Origin: an uncultured Clostridia bacterium | Lineage (GTDB): Bacteria > Bacillota > Clostridia > Christensenellales > UBA1242 | Reading direction: 5' to 3' | Assembly (NCBI GenBank): GCA_944372335.1 | Contig: CALVYQ010000004.1 | Location: 1 to 64,000 of the forward strand | DNA: 64,000 nucleotides | Shown: positions 9,413-19,273 of the stretch, in pieces | How positions within the stretch are numbered: the stretch's first letter is position 1 | Layout: every line of letters begins with the position of its first letter | Translations under genes and position numbers: made by a program | Notes under the pieces: generated by a model | What the model saw: the letters and a program-made list of their open reading frames with translations, nothing else | What the model was told of the DNA's origin: nothing | The model's database searches: none

Positions 9413-10564
9413 ATGAAAAAATTTTTTACTTCATTTTTGCTTTTAGTGTTGGTGTTTTCTTTTTTACTTGCATCGCCACTACATATCGTGCACGCTGAGA
9501 GTGATGTTGATCTATCATCTAAAAGCGGACTACTTATGGATTATTCAAGTGGAGAAGTTTTGTTTGAGAAAGATGCTCTTGCTCATCTTCCAGTTGCTAG
9601 CATGGTTAAGATGATGACAATTTTAATTGCTCTTGAAGAGTATGATATGGGCAATGTTAATCTTGACACAATGATATCTACCACCGAAAATGCGTCAGGT
9701 ATGGGTGGAAGTCAGGTGTTTATTGACCCTTATGTTGAATATTCTTTTGAAGATTTATTAAAGTCAGTTATCATGGCGTCTGCCAATGATGCGTCTGTCG
9801 CACTTGCTGAATATTTCAACGGAAATGAAAAGAGCTTTGTAAATCGTATGAATAGGCGAGCAAAGGAACTTGGTATGAATGACACGAACTATGTCAACTG
9901 TACAGGACTTCCAGCACCGGAGCAATATTCTTGTGCGAAAGATAGTTGTGTTTTGATGCGTGAAATTTTAAAACATGAACTATATCATGATTATTCAAGT
10001 ATATGGATAGACAAACTTATTCACCCTTCTGGCAGAGAGACGGAACTTGTTAATACGAATAAACTTATAAGATACTTTCAAGGCTGTGATGGTGGAAAGA
10101 CAGGTTCGACCAACGAGGCAGGTTGTTGTTTGACGGCCTCTGCAAAACGTGGTGATATGAGATTGATTTCGTGTATCATCGGGGCGGAAAATAGCAAAAC
10201 ACGCTTTAACGAATCGTCACTTCTTTTAAACTATGGTTTTAGTAATTTTGAAAATAAATTTTTAGTAACTATGAATGATGTTATTGCAACGCTCCCTGTT
10301 AGTAAAGGAAAAGTTGAAGTGATTGATCTATTTGCAAAAGAAAACTACACAGCTGTTGTTAAAAAAGGCGGAAGCAACAAATATGAAACGATTTTAAAAT
10401 TGCCAGAAAAAATTAAAGCTCCTCTAAAAAGTGGAGAAAAGGTAGGGAGTGTTATTGTAACGAAAGACGGCAATATCGTTAAAGAAATTGATGTTGTTGT
10501 TATGCAAGATGTTAAGCACAGTTCCTATTTCGACAGTATAAATAAGATTGCCGAAAATTGGTAG
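9413..10564 (+). CDS. dacF: D-alanyl-D-alanine carboxypeptidase (PBP5-like, peptidase S11)
   Basis: Trims the terminal D-Ala from peptidoglycan pentapeptides outside the membrane. Residues 1-28 form a signal peptide. The three active-site motifs of penicillin-binding enzymes are present: SMVK at 63-66, SAN at 123-125 and KTG at 229-231. A C-terminal beta domain (about 275-375) follows as in DacA/DacF; the very C-terminal amphipathic anchor is not obvious. Good GGAG site. The neighbouring scpA-scpB-M50 order matches a common Bacillota arrangement. The subfamily (DacF versus DacA/DacB) is a guess. Confidence 0.92.
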   Translation: MKKFFTSFLLLVLVFSFLLASPLHIVHAESDVDLSSKSGLLMDYSSGEVLFEKDALAHLPVASMVKMMTILIALEEYDMGNVNLDTMISTTENASGMGGSQVFIDPYVEYSFEDLLKSVIMASANDASVALAEYFNGNEKSFVNRMNRRAKELGMNDTNYVNCTGLPAPEQYSCAKDSCVLMREILKHELYHDYSSIWIDKLIHPSGRETELVNTNKLIRYFQGCDGGKTGSTNEAGCCLTASAKRGDMRLISCIIGAENSKTRFNESSLLLNYGFSNFENKFLVTMNDVIATLPVSKGKVEVIDLFAKENYTAVVKKGGSNKYETILKLPEKIKAPLKSGEKVGSVIVTKDGNIVKEIDVVVMQDVKHSSYFDSINKIAENW

Positions 10565-10664
10565 AACTAAAAATTCATAAAAAATCATATAAAAACTAAT
10601 AAAAAATTGAAAAAATCTACATTTTTAATAAAAAATGTTAAAAATTAAGAAAAATTAATTGTTT

Positions 10665-10697
10665 AAGCGTGTTTTGAAAGCACGCTTTTATTTTTTG
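10665..10697 (+). terminator. Terminator downstream of dacF
   Basis: AAGCGTG (10665-10671) pairs with CACGCTT (10681-10687), followed by a T-rich tract. Confidence 0.85.
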
Positions 10698-10724
10698 AAA
10701 ATTTATATTTTTATTTTCATTTAC

Positions 10725-10753
10725 TTGCAATAGAAAGCCTATTTTGATATAAT
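10725..10753 (+). promoter_or_regulatory. Promoter of scpAB placed for a leaderless transcript
   Basis: TTGCAA (10725-10730), 17-base spacer and TATAAT (10748-10753). Only six bases separate the -10 box from the scpA ATG at 10760, so transcription should start at or beside the A of the ATG. No Shine-Dalgarno sequence is present. Confidence 0.75.
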
Positions 10754-10759
10754 ATTTTC

Positions 10760-11554
10760 ATGGAAGATACTATCAAGGAAGAAAATAAAATAAATGAAGA
10801 AAATTCTGGACAACCAGATATGCTTCTTTCAACTGACCAGTATCGTTTCAAACTTGACAACTTTGAAGGGCCACTTGATTTACTTTTGCATCTTATCAAA
10901 GAGGCAAAGATGGATATTGCCACAGTTAAGCTTGCTGATATCACAGAGCAATATCTTAACTATATGCAAGATTTAAAAAATATTGATATGGACAGGGCGA
11001 GTGAGTTTATCACGATCGCTGCAACGCTAATTGAAATTAAGTCTAAAAAACTTTTACCTGTTGAGCAAGAGGCCGTTGTTGACGATGAGGAAGATGATGA
11101 GGCAATACTACTTAGACGTCTTAAAGAATACGAACTGTTTAAGCAGACGGGAAAGGAATTAAGAGAGATTGAAGATGTAAATAAATTCTATCGAGCACCG
11201 GGCAAAGAGACGGAAAAAGTAAAGATTGTGATGAAAGATATGGTGCTTGAACAGCTTTTAGACGCCTTTGCAAGACTTTTAACAAAAGAAGAACTTAAAA
11301 AGGTGGTAAAAAGTGATGAGCCTAAAAAGATTGTTAAGGATAGATTTACGGTGGCAGAAAAAATCATCTCTATAAGAAACTTTGCAAAGGAAAGAAAACG
11401 TTTTACTTTTGAAGAGCTTTTTGAAGATGATATGTCAAAGAGTGAACTTATCAATGTCTTTTTGGCACTACTAGAACTTCTAAAACTTCAAACAGTTAAA
11501 GTGCTTCAAAGCCATGTTTTTGGTGAAATTGTGATAACGGCAAATGAGGTGTAA
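10760..11554 (+). CDS. scpA: Segregation and condensation protein A
   Basis: Kleisin subunit of the SMC-ScpAB condensin that compacts and segregates the chromosome. The 264 residues carry the ScpA N-terminal motif FEGPLDLLLHLIKEAKMDI at about 35-53, ITEQYL, and a C-terminal winged-helix segment (VFLALLELLKLQTV). The first 25 residues are a poorly conserved acidic extension; a downstream start is possible, but the promoter fits a leaderless start at this ATG. scpB follows after two bases. Confidence 0.95.
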   Translation: MEDTIKEENKINEENSGQPDMLLSTDQYRFKLDNFEGPLDLLLHLIKEAKMDIATVKLADITEQYLNYMQDLKNIDMDRASEFITIAATLIEIKSKKLLPVEQEAVVDDEEDDEAILLRRLKEYELFKQTGKELREIEDVNKFYRAPGKETEKVKIVMKDMVLEQLLDAFARLLTKEELKKVVKSDEPKKIVKDRFTVAEKIISIRNFAKERKRFTFEELFEDDMSKSELINVFLALLELLKLQTVKVLQSHVFGEIVITANEV

Positions 11555-11556
11555 GT

Positions 11557-12231
11557 ATGAAAGTGGAGAATAAAAAAGAATTAAAAGAGATTGTGCTTTC
11601 AATTTTATTCGTCGCAGGCGATGGCCTTGACAAAGACTTTATCTTGCAAAAGCTGGAAATAACTCCAAAGGAGCTTGACGAGGCTATTGATGAGCTTTGC
11701 AAAGAGTATAATGGAGACAAGGGCATTCATGTTATTAAATTTAAAAACAAAGTTCAACTTTGTTCAAATCCAGCATTTGCTGATTATATAAGCGAGGTGT
11801 TAAATCCTGTTCGTGAGCGTTCACTTACTCGTGCGGCACTTGAAACACTAGCTATTATTGCATATAAACAGCCTATCACAAAGCTTGAAATTGAGGATAT
11901 TAGGCGTGTTAACAGTGACTATGCTGTTCAGATACTTAGCGAGCAAAATATGATTGAAGTTGTTGGAAGAAAAGATGCAGTTGGCAAGCCTCTTCTCTTT
12001 GGAACAACAGAAAACTTTTTGAAGCGTTTTAATCTTCAAGATTTGGCGGATTTGCCAGACTATGAACAGCTTTTGGAGCGTATTAGGGTTATCAACGAGG
12101 AAGAAATTAAGGAAGCACAAAATCAGGGAGATAGTCTATATAACGAATTTGAGCTTAAAACAGAGGAACTTCCAGATTTTTTGAAAGATGAAGATGAATT
12201 AAACAAGATTTCCGGTGATGCTATTTCATAA
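11557..12231 (+). CDS. scpB: Segregation and condensation protein B
   Basis: Dimeric winged-helix partner of ScpA in the SMC complex. At 224 residues it has the usual length plus an acidic C-terminal tail. Typical ScpB segments are visible: LSILFVAGDGL at the N-terminus, RAALETLAIIAYKQPITKLEIEDIR at about 89-113, and GRKDAVGKPLLFGTTENFLKRF. It begins two bases after scpA and is translationally coupled. No clear terminator follows. Confidence 0.95.
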   Translation: MKVENKKELKEIVLSILFVAGDGLDKDFILQKLEITPKELDEAIDELCKEYNGDKGIHVIKFKNKVQLCSNPAFADYISEVLNPVRERSLTRAALETLAIIAYKQPITKLEIEDIRRVNSDYAVQILSEQNMIEVVGRKDAVGKPLLFGTTENFLKRFNLQDLADLPDYEQLLERIRVINEEEIKEAQNQGDSLYNEFELKTEELPDFLKDEDELNKISGDAIS

Positions 12232-12341
12232 AACTGATGTGATGATTTTGTGAATTTTATATATACTATAAACACTACTTGCTTTCAATAAAATAAGTTA
12301 GAAAGAAGTTTACTTGCAGATGTAATTTTGTGGAGGTAAAT

Positions 12342-15300
12342 GTGAAAAAATTTTTATTATCTATATTATCAATATTTTTCTGCTTAGGCACTTTGACGGG
12401 TGGTGCTCTTCTTTTATCAGGATGTAATAGTTCAAGTTACTCTGAAAATAATCCAACTGAAGAAAATCCAGGAATTCTTGATGACGAGAATGGTGAAATT
12501 GAGATAACACCACCTAGCGAAGATGGAATAATTGATGATGACGATGAGGTTAGTGCAATGGCACATAGCTTTCAAGTTATTGCTCAGTTTAGAAGATCTT
12601 CGACAAGTATGGTAACTGCTAGCACAAGTCTTAGCTCCTCTTATCCTCAAGAGGCGTTCAGCGTCACTTGGACTGATGGGTCGAATACTGTCGATTGGGG
12701 AAATGCTCCAACAGTAAACAGCGGTGGTTCGACAACGACAGGGGCAGCATCAGTTAATGCATCTTATTTTTCTTATTCCTACGATGGTGGCTGGTTCACA
12801 CCAAATAGAACGGCTAGGATTCAAGCAAGTGCAGGCGGTGGATATATTCCAATGGGAATGTCAACAAGTTCGAGTTTTACAACTTCTTCATATACATCTC
12901 CAAATTATCAAACTTATTATTTTGGAAACAGTGGAACACTATCGACAAGTAATGTCACGGCAACGCAAAACGTAACAGGAACAGTCTATGTAAAATTTAG
13001 AAGAACCTATACAATTACATATTATTATTGGTTTGATTCATCAAGACCCGGCACTTATGGTGATTCAAATAGTGCTCATACAGCAACTATATATGCCGGT
13101 GTTTCTTCAAGTATGTGGACGCCACCAACTTTTACAGGCTATGTATTTGAGGGTTGGTCAACAACTAGAAACGGTACAAGTGTTATAAATTCAATTACAG
13201 CGGCGAATGCTAATAGCAATAGGACATATTATGCTGTTTATGCTAGAAGTTTTGTGACGATGCCATATTATACCACTAACTTTTCCTCAATAAGTGTTGG
13301 GTCAAATGAATCAGGAACTTATGGAGGTTCGATAACCTCAACTTACTATACTGCAGATGGAAGAAAGACAACAACATTGGATATCGGAGCTTTTGTTCTT
13401 TTTGATACAAATATAACTGTAACTGCTAATGCCCGTTCTGGTTATGTGTTCTATGGTTGGTATTCTGAAACTCCAACCAGATCTAACTATGAGTCCGCAC
13501 GCATAAGTGATGAATTATCTATGACTTTTTCAACAAGTAGTGGAACGTTAGATAGATATGCTCTATTCGTCCGGAGTTACACGCTGACTATAAACTATTA
13601 TTCACGCAGTGCTTCCACATCTACAAATCTCAGTATTTCTGCTGAAGATGGTAGGTTATCAGCTTCCACTGTAAGTCTTGGTAATAGTGTAACCTTTCAA
13701 TCTTATGGTACTTCCTTAACCTTTCCTATTACAATAGAGACTACTGCAAGCATCAATTACTATTTAGGTACAAGTTCTTCTGCAACATCGGAGAGTATGC
13801 TTACCTATAATTATTATGCAAATGCTTCAAGAACGATAAATATCTATGTTGTTCAGCGGTATTCGGTAACTTTTGATGGCAATGGCTTTACAGGCTTTAC
13901 GGGAGGCGAGATGATGTTACCTACTTATAAACGGCACGGAGAAAGTGTAAATTTAAATGCTAATACTTTCATAAGAACCGGCTATGATTTTGCTGGCTGG
14001 GCAACCTCTCCTACCGGTGGTGTTGTCTATGAAGATGAAGACTTATACACAGCCAACGCCAATGAAGTTTTGTATGCTGTTTGGGAACTTGCTACTTATC
14101 AAATCACCTATAATTCAAACTATCCAAGTGGAACAGATGAGACTTATGTTCAGACAAAAACGCATGGCACGAATGTGAGTATTTTGAGTTTGTCGAGTTG
14201 CGGATTTTCCACGCCGACAGGATATACCTTTGAGGGCTGGGCGACTTCGGCTAGTTCCACTAGAGTAAAATACAGTGCGGGTGCCACTTATTCGACAAAT
14301 GCCGATGAAGATTTATATGCGGTTTGGGAAAGAATAACATATACTATCAGATTCTATCCAAACTATCCAACATCAACCTCAGCCGGAACGGCGGTTAGAA
14401 GAACCAAGACTTATGGCGTAAGTTTCACAATTAATTCCGCTTCAAGTTATGGCTTCTCTTGCACGGGATATACTTTTAGCCGTTGGACAACAGGTGAGAG
14501 TGGAACAGGGACTTCATATTATACAGGCTCAAGCTACACAGCAAACGCAAGTTTGACGCTCTACGCACAATGGACGAGGGCGACATATACAAACTATTAT
14601 AGATATCGAACCACAAGCGGATCAGGCACAACCTACACAACGCAAACTCGAACTTATGGTAGTTCATTTAATGCTTTGACTACTTCAAGTGTTTCTGAAT
14701 ATGTATCAAATGGTTGGACGCTAGCTGGCTGGGCAACGGCGTCAGATACAACATCAAATTTGTATGATCCGGGAGAGTCTATCTCTGCTTACTCTACAAA
14801 CACTTCTACGGTAACTTTCTATGCAGTATCTGAGCGTACTGTTTCGATAACCTATAATGCAAATAATGGAAGTTTCAGCACTACTCCAACAACCACAGGC
14901 ACGCAACTATGGAATCAGTATGGAAATGTTTATAGCAATCCAAGTTTAACCGTTACAAGCACCACTCCAACAAGAGGTGGTTACACTTTTCTTGGTTGGT
15001 CAACAAATCAAGATGCCACAAGTGCAACATACTTAGGAGGAGCTAGATATACTTTTTCAAGAGCATATAATCTTTCTGCAAGTGTGACGTTTTATGCTGT
15101 TTGGAGAGAAAATAACCCTGCTTATTATGATGACGCTGGAGATTATTGGTATGTGGAACTTGGTGCGATGCCTCAAAGTAGAGTGGAAGACAGTGAAATT
15201 ATAGACGGCATAAATGCTTCTTCAACCGTCGGGTCAACCTACTTTATAGCAGATATGGCACTAACTGCTACTGTATATGACAATGAAGAGTATTGCGAGT

Positions 15301-15839
15301 ATAACGGCAATTGGTACAGGGTTGAGCCGATTAGGTGGAGATTAGATTATAGCACAAGTCAGACGGTAGGCTTTGGCACAACTACTGACACGCTTGCCAT
15401 TATGGATACCATTGTTTTTGTCAGTCAATTTTCAGAAACTGAGTTAAATGTGGGAGATGGTTATTCTGATACGGCGGTTACAGGGCTACTCGAAAGCTTT
15501 GCAGAAACAGCATATTTTGTTACAGAAACAAAGAGTATGCCAACCTTTGGCTCAACAACAATAAATGGCACGGCAGAGAGTGTGACATCGAATATCTTTG
15601 TGGCGTCAAGAGAGGAGATAACAGAGGTTGCAGGAAACGGCAAGATACAATTCTCTGACCTTGTAAAAGATTATCTAATTTCAATCGGACAGTTGCCACT
15701 TTATTACACACGTGATTTAGGTAAAAATTACAACAATATCTTCTGTATGAATGGCAATGGTGAGAGTGTTCAGTACAAGCCACAAAATTATTTCGGTGTG
15801 CAATTCAGCGTTTTGATAACTGAATATGCTTGCGTATAA
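12342..15839 (+). CDS. Giant InlB-repeat lipoprotein with shared C-terminal module
   Basis: The GTG start at 12342 is chosen because GGAGG lies six bases upstream; an earlier in-frame GTG at 12330 overlaps that site. The 1165-residue product has a signal peptide with lipobox LLLSGC (Cys about 27), then a Ser/Thr/Tyr-rich extracellular region. It contains at least seven InlB B-type (Listeria-Bacteroides) repeats with cores like GYDFAGWATSPTGG. The last 220 residues (from NNPAYYDDAGDYWY) form a module shared with the proteins at 23791 and 59282, containing EPIRWR, YTRDLG-NYNNI and the terminal Tyr-Ala-Cys-Val. It resembles DUF6273-type domains. Likely surface adhesin; function inferred. Confidence 0.85.
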   Translation: MKKFLLSILSIFFCLGTLTGGALLLSGCNSSSYSENNPTEENPGILDDENGEIEITPPSEDGIIDDDDEVSAMAHSFQVIAQFRRSSTSMVTASTSLSSSYPQEAFSVTWTDGSNTVDWGNAPTVNSGGSTTTGAASVNASYFSYSYDGGWFTPNRTARIQASAGGGYIPMGMSTSSSFTTSSYTSPNYQTYYFGNSGTLSTSNVTATQNVTGTVYVKFRRTYTITYYYWFDSSRPGTYGDSNSAHTATIYAGVSSSMWTPPTFTGYVFEGWSTTRNGTSVINSITAANANSNRTYYAVYARSFVTMPYYTTNFSSISVGSNESGTYGGSITSTYYTADGRKTTTLDIGAFVLFDTNITVTANARSGYVFYGWYSETPTRSNYESARISDELSMTFSTSSGTLDRYALFVRSYTLTINYYSRSASTSTNLSISAEDGRLSASTVSLGNSVTFQSYGTSLTFPITIETTASINYYLGTSSSATSESMLTYNYYANASRTINIYVVQRYSVTFDGNGFTGFTGGEMMLPTYKRHGESVNLNANTFIRTGYDFAGWATSPTGGVVYEDEDLYTANANEVLYAVWELATYQITYNSNYPSGTDETYVQTKTHGTNVSILSLSSCGFSTPTGYTFEGWATSASSTRVKYSAGATYSTNADEDLYAVWERITYTIRFYPNYPTSTSAGTAVRRTKTYGVSFTINSASSYGFSCTGYTFSRWTTGESGTGTSYYTGSSYTANASLTLYAQWTRATYTNYYRYRTTSGSGTTYTTQTRTYGSSFNALTTSSVSEYVSNGWTLAGWATASDTTSNLYDPGESISAYSTNTSTVTFYAVSERTVSITYNANNGSFSTTPTTTGTQLWNQYGNVYSNPSLTVTSTTPTRGGYTFLGWSTNQDATSATYLGGARYTFSRAYNLSASVTFYAVWRENNPAYYDDAGDYWYVELGAMPQSRVEDSEIIDGINASSTVGSTYFIADMALTATVYDNEEYCEYNGNWYRVEPIRWRLDYSTSQTVGFGTTTDTLAIMDTIVFVSQFSETELNVGDGYSDTAVTGLLESFAETAYFVTETKSMPTFGSTTINGTAESVTSNIFVASREEITEVAGNGKIQFSDLVKDYLISIGQLPLYYTRDLGKNYNNIFCMNGNGESVQYKPQNYFGVQFSVLITEYACV

Positions 15840-15876
15840 TTTAAAAATTTAAATAAAAATTAAGTTTATAAAAACT

Positions 15877-15915
15877 AAATATGGTGTAGTATGTTATGCG
15901 TATTACACCATATTT
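15877..15915. repeat. Intergenic palindrome, family copy A
   Basis: AAATATGGTGTA (15877-15888) is the exact inverse of TACACCATATTT (15904-15915), with a 15-base centre. The 35-base core 15879-15913 matches copies near 40665, 55728 and 60122. It may also end the upstream lipoprotein transcript, though the T tract is weak. Confidence 0.8.
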
Positions 15916-15966
15916 ATTATTGTCTTTTCCGAGTCTAAGTTGTTGTTTTTAAGCATATAATATTTT

Positions 15967-16101
15967 GTGGAGAGACAGAAATCCTATGGTGAGCAATATA
16001 CCTCTGTGAGAGCGGGCTACAAGATTAAACTAAGAATTGCTCTTCCGTTGTTTTTTATTATCTCTTTTTTCATAATTTTAATTTGTAATCTGTTTGGTTA
16101 A
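15967..16101 (+). CDS. Possible 44-residue single-pass membrane peptide
   Basis: A short GTG-initiated frame encodes a charged N-terminus (VERQKSYGEQYTSVRAGYK) followed by one hydrophobic helix (IALPLFFIISFFIILIC). TATAAT at 15956-15961 lies five bases before the GTG, so the message would be leaderless, but the -35 is weak. Its end abuts the M50 protease gene. It is supported only by composition, the -10 placement and the otherwise empty gap. Confidence 0.4.
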   Translation: MERQKSYGEQYTSVRAGYKIKLRIALPLFFIISFFIILICNLFG

Positions 16102-16114
16102 TGGTTTATATATT

Positions 16115-17002
16115 ATGGGATATATGGTAAATTTGCTTAAAAAAACAATAAAATTCAAAAAAAATAGTAAATTTGGGGTGAATCCTGCCTTTTTTCTTAT
16201 TCTTCTGTGGCTCATCTTTAATTCTGGCGTGATGATTTTTTTAAGTTACTTATTTGCCATTCTTTTGCACGAGCTTGGACATTATTTTATGGCGAAAACT
16301 CTTGGTTATAGGCTTTCAAAATTTTCTCTTTCGCCTTATGGCGTCAGTCTTTCCTATTATGGTGAGGAGCTTGAGGAACGTGATGATATCTTTATTGCTC
16401 TATCTGGGCCTATAACAAATATCGTTTGTTCGCTTTTGTGCTTGGCTCTTTGGTGGATATTTCCTGTTTCATACACTCTCCTTTCGCCATTTGTTGAAGT
16501 TAGTTTAGTCATTGCTCTTTTTAATCTCTTGCCAGCATATCCACTCGATGGCGGGAGAGTTTTCGTATCTATCTGTGCGAAATTTATGGAAAGAAAAAAG
16601 GCAATCAAGCTTACAATGATTTTTAATATACTGTTTGCTTTCTTTTTCTTTTTAATTTTTATTGTTTTATGCTTTATTGATTTTAATCCAACATATTTAC
16701 TTTTTGCAGTCTTTTTAGTTTTAGGGCTTTTAGACTTAAATTTTTTAAGCAAATATGAAAAAATTTCCGCTTTTAACAAAAGTTTCAAGAGTTTCTCTAA
16801 GCCTAGAATTTATGTGGTTGATGAGAATGTGACTATAAAGGATATGCTAAGGCGTGTAAGAAAAAATCGAACCTGTCTATTTGTTTTGATAAAAGAGAAC
16901 GGCAAGAGTGTTATTTTGAGTGATAAGTTAATGTTGAATATATCACTGAAAGTGGATATTAACTCTAAAATTTCTGATTTGGAAAATATAAGGAAAAAAT
17001 AG
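16115..17002 (+). CDS. M50-family intramembrane metalloprotease (SpoIVFB/site-2 protease type)
   Basis: Zinc protease that cleaves substrates within the membrane. The product, 295 residues from the ATG at 16115, has several membrane helices, the zinc motif HELGH at 52-56 inside a helix, and the second ligand motif NLLPAYPLDGGRV at about 140-152. The C-terminal 80 residues resemble the degenerate CBS-like tail of SpoIVFB. Start codons at 16115 and 16124 are both possible; neither has a good ribosome binding site. An M50 gene near scpA-scpB and a dac gene is common in Clostridia, which argues for a general rather than strictly sporulation role. Confidence 0.88.
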   Translation: MGYMVNLLKKTIKFKKNSKFGVNPAFFLILLWLIFNSGVMIFLSYLFAILLHELGHYFMAKTLGYRLSKFSLSPYGVSLSYYGEELEERDDIFIALSGPITNIVCSLLCLALWWIFPVSYTLLSPFVEVSLVIALFNLLPAYPLDGGRVFVSICAKFMERKKAIKLTMIFNILFAFFFFLIFIVLCFIDFNPTYLLFAVFLVLGLLDLNFLSKYEKISAFNKSFKSFSKPRIYVVDENVTIKDMLRRVRKNRTCLFVLIKENGKSVILSDKLMLNISLKVDINSKISDLENIRKK

Positions 17003-17021
17003 ACGGCATTTATATAAAATA

Positions 17022-17057
17022 AAAAAGGAATTTTAATAAAATAGCAAATTCCTTTTT
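17022..17057. terminator. Bidirectional terminator between the M50 gene and pyk
   Basis: AAAAAGGAATTT (17022-17033) pairs perfectly with AAATTCCTTTTT (17046-17057) around a 12-base loop. It can serve the convergent M50 and pyk genes. Confidence 0.85.
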
Positions 17058-17094
17058 ATATAAGTTTTAAAAATATTTGGCTAAATATCTTTAA

Positions 17095-18492
17095 TTATTT
17101 AATTTTCTTTACCATCAAAAGATTACTGCCACTCATTCCTGCTCTTCCACCGGTCTGCACAATTTTATCTCCACTCTCTACAAGTTTTGTATCAATTGTA
17201 TGCTCTAGTCCATGCTTTAGCACTTCTTCCATATTTTTGTATTCCTTTTCTAGCACAGGGATAACACCATAAAGCATACTCATTTGATAGAAAATTTTAC
17301 TTGTTGGGGTGCAGGCAATGATTGGAATTTGTGGACGAAATCTGCTGACATTTTTTGCTGTCACTCCTGTCTTTGTGCCGACATTTATTGCTTTGACATT
17401 TTCTGTTTGTGCTAAACTACAAACTGCATAGCCTATGCTGGCGGTTGTGTTGTGTGTTTTAAATGGTGTTGGCTCGAATTTTAGGTGAGCTTCCATCTCT
17501 TCTGCAATCTTACGCATAGTGTTGACGCTTTCAATCGGAAAATTGCCTGAAGCGGTTTCGCCTGAAAGCATAATGGCAGTTGTGCCGTCAAATATTGCAT
17601 TGGCAACATCACTCACTTCTGCTCTTGTTGGGCGTTTATTAAAAATCATACTTTCCAGCATCTGGGTGGCGGTTATTGAGATTTTGCCTTGCTCGTTACA
17701 CTTTTTGATAAATTCTTTTTGTAAGATTGGTAGTTTCATGAATTCAACTTCAACTCCTAAATCACCTCTTGCCACCATAACACCATCGCTTAAACTCAAA
17801 ATCTTATCAAAATTCTTTACTCCATCTACGCTTTCAATTTTAGATATCAATAGAGGAGTTGTAAACTTTATCTCTCTTAGATAATCTCTGACATCTTTTA
17901 CATCGTTTGCTTCACTGACAAAGGAGAGTGAAAGAAAATCTGCATCTACTTCTTTAGCAAACATTAAGTCAGCTTTATCCTGTTCGCTAAGGTATGGCAT
18001 ATCAGTTTTTACACCAGGAATATTTATGCTTTTGTGATTTGAAAGCGTTCCACTTGTCATCACTTGACAAACGCAATCTGTATTTGTCAATTTTTTTACT
18101 TGAAGTTCAATCACGCCATCATTTAAAAGAATTTTGTTTCCTTTCTTTAATATCTTTGGTAGATTTTTGTAGGTGACAGCAACTTCTTTTTCGTTTCCAA
18201 CAACATCTCTTGTTGTGAGAGTGAATTCGTCACCTTCCTTTAAAAAGACACTGCCATTTTCAAAGTCACGAACTCTTATTTCTGGACCCTTTGTATCTAT
18301 CATTATGCCAATTGAAACTCCAAACTTTTCACGCACCACTTTAACTTTATCAATCATGGCTTTATGTGATTCATGAGTGCCGTGACTCATGTTGAATCTT
18401 GCCACATTCATGCCATTTTGTGCCATTTTTTCAAGTATCTTGACATCATCGCAACTTGGGCCTATTGAACAAATAATTTTCGTCTTATTCAT
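17095..18492 (-). CDS. pyk: Pyruvate kinase
   Basis: Final step of glycolysis: phosphoenolpyruvate plus ADP to pyruvate plus ATP. The 465 residues have the classic start TKIICSIGPS, NMSHG, IMIDTKGPEIR, the catalytic loop LLISKIES, MVARGDLGVE and ATQMLESMI. The C-terminal allosteric domain ends at VKK without the extra PEP-utiliser domain found in Bacillus. AGAGGTG lies upstream of the ATG. Confidence 0.97.
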   Translation of the reverse strand: MNKTKIICSIGPSCDDVKILEKMAQNGMNVARFNMSHGTHESHKAMIDKVKVVREKFGVSIGIMIDTKGPEIRVRDFENGSVFLKEGDEFTLTTRDVVGNEKEVAVTYKNLPKILKKGNKILLNDGVIELQVKKLTNTDCVCQVMTSGTLSNHKSINIPGVKTDMPYLSEQDKADLMFAKEVDADFLSLSFVSEANDVKDVRDYLREIKFTTPLLISKIESVDGVKNFDKILSLSDGVMVARGDLGVEVEFMKLPILQKEFIKKCNEQGKISITATQMLESMIFNKRPTRAEVSDVANAIFDGTTAIMLSGETASGNFPIESVNTMRKIAEEMEAHLKFEPTPFKTHNTTASIGYAVCSLAQTENVKAINVGTKTGVTAKNVSRFRPQIPIIACTPTSKIFYQMSMLYGVIPVLEKEYKNMEEVLKHGLEHTIDTKLVESGDKIVQTGGRAGMSGSNLLMVKKIK

Positions 18493-18688
18493 AAATTTTA
18501 CACCTCTTTACTTTGATATGATAGCAAAACAACGCACAAAACGCAAACGATTTTTCCTGTATTGTTGCCCAAGGCCATTTAAAATTGTTGATTAAAGTAA
18601 ATTTTGTCTATATTATTATAAAAAAATCAAAAAAATAGTTGTATTATTTAAAGTTTTGTGCTAAAATACCTTAGCAAGGAGTTTTTAT

Positions 18689-18922
18689 ATGAGTATGCTT
18701 TGCAACCTTTGGACGGATTTCCAAGATTGGATTTCGCACGATTGGTCAGATGTAACTTTTTATGTTGTCATGTCAATTTTAGCCATTATTGGACTTTTGG
18801 CTCTCGGCTCTTTTGTTAAGGGTTCATATAACAAAGAGGGCAAAGTTAAATGGCTTAAACTTGTCGGAAGTGTCATCTGTCTTGCCATTGTTGCTGTGCT
18901 TTGTGTTGCAAAATTTGCTTAA
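18689..18922 (+). CDS. Small membrane protein upstream of secG
   Basis: The 77-residue product has two hydrophobic segments (about 23-43 and 54-75) separated by a basic loop, with a Trp/Asp-rich N-terminus. No family recognised. AAGGAG precedes the ATG and TAAAAT lies about 20 bases further up. It is 14 bases ahead of secG and is presumably co-transcribed with secG-rnr. Confidence 0.7.
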   Translation: MSMLCNLWTDFQDWISHDWSDVTFYVVMSILAIIGLLALGSFVKGSYNKEGKVKWLKLVGSVICLAIVAVLCVAKFA

Positions 18923-18936
18923 ATTAAGGAGTAATT

Positions 18937-19272
18937 ATGAATAACGGACAAATACCTCTTTGGATATCGCAATCTTTCCCTATTATTAGAATTGTGCTTT
19001 TCTGTTTAATCTTTGTATGTGCAATAATAATCATTGTTGCCATCTTGTTTCAATCAGAAGATGCAGGTAGCACTGAATCTGTCACAGGTATCAAAGAAAG
19101 TTACTATGCACAGAATAAGGGTAGTTCAAGAGATGGAAAACTTAAACTAATCACAACTATTATGGCTATTGTGATTTTCGTTTGTGCTATTCTTTACTTT
19201 GTTACACTTATTCCATTTGGTGGTGCAGAATCAGGTTCGACTGCAAGTATAGCAAGTATATTAGGAGCTTAA
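18937..19272 (+). CDS. secG: Preprotein translocase subunit SecG
   Basis: Small two-helix partner of SecYEG. The 111 residues have helices at about 15-40 and 65-90 joined by a cytoplasmic loop. Placement directly ahead of rnr, smpB and ssrA is the classic SecG context in Bacillota and weighs heavily in the call. The C-terminal Gly/Ser-rich tail is unremarkable. The gene ends one base before the rnr start. Confidence 0.85.
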   Translation: MNNGQIPLWISQSFPIIRIVLFCLIFVCAIIIIVAILFQSEDAGSTESVTGIKESYYAQNKGSSRDGKLKLITTIMAIVIFVCAILYFVTLIPFGGAESGSTASIASILGA

Positions 19273-19273
19273 A

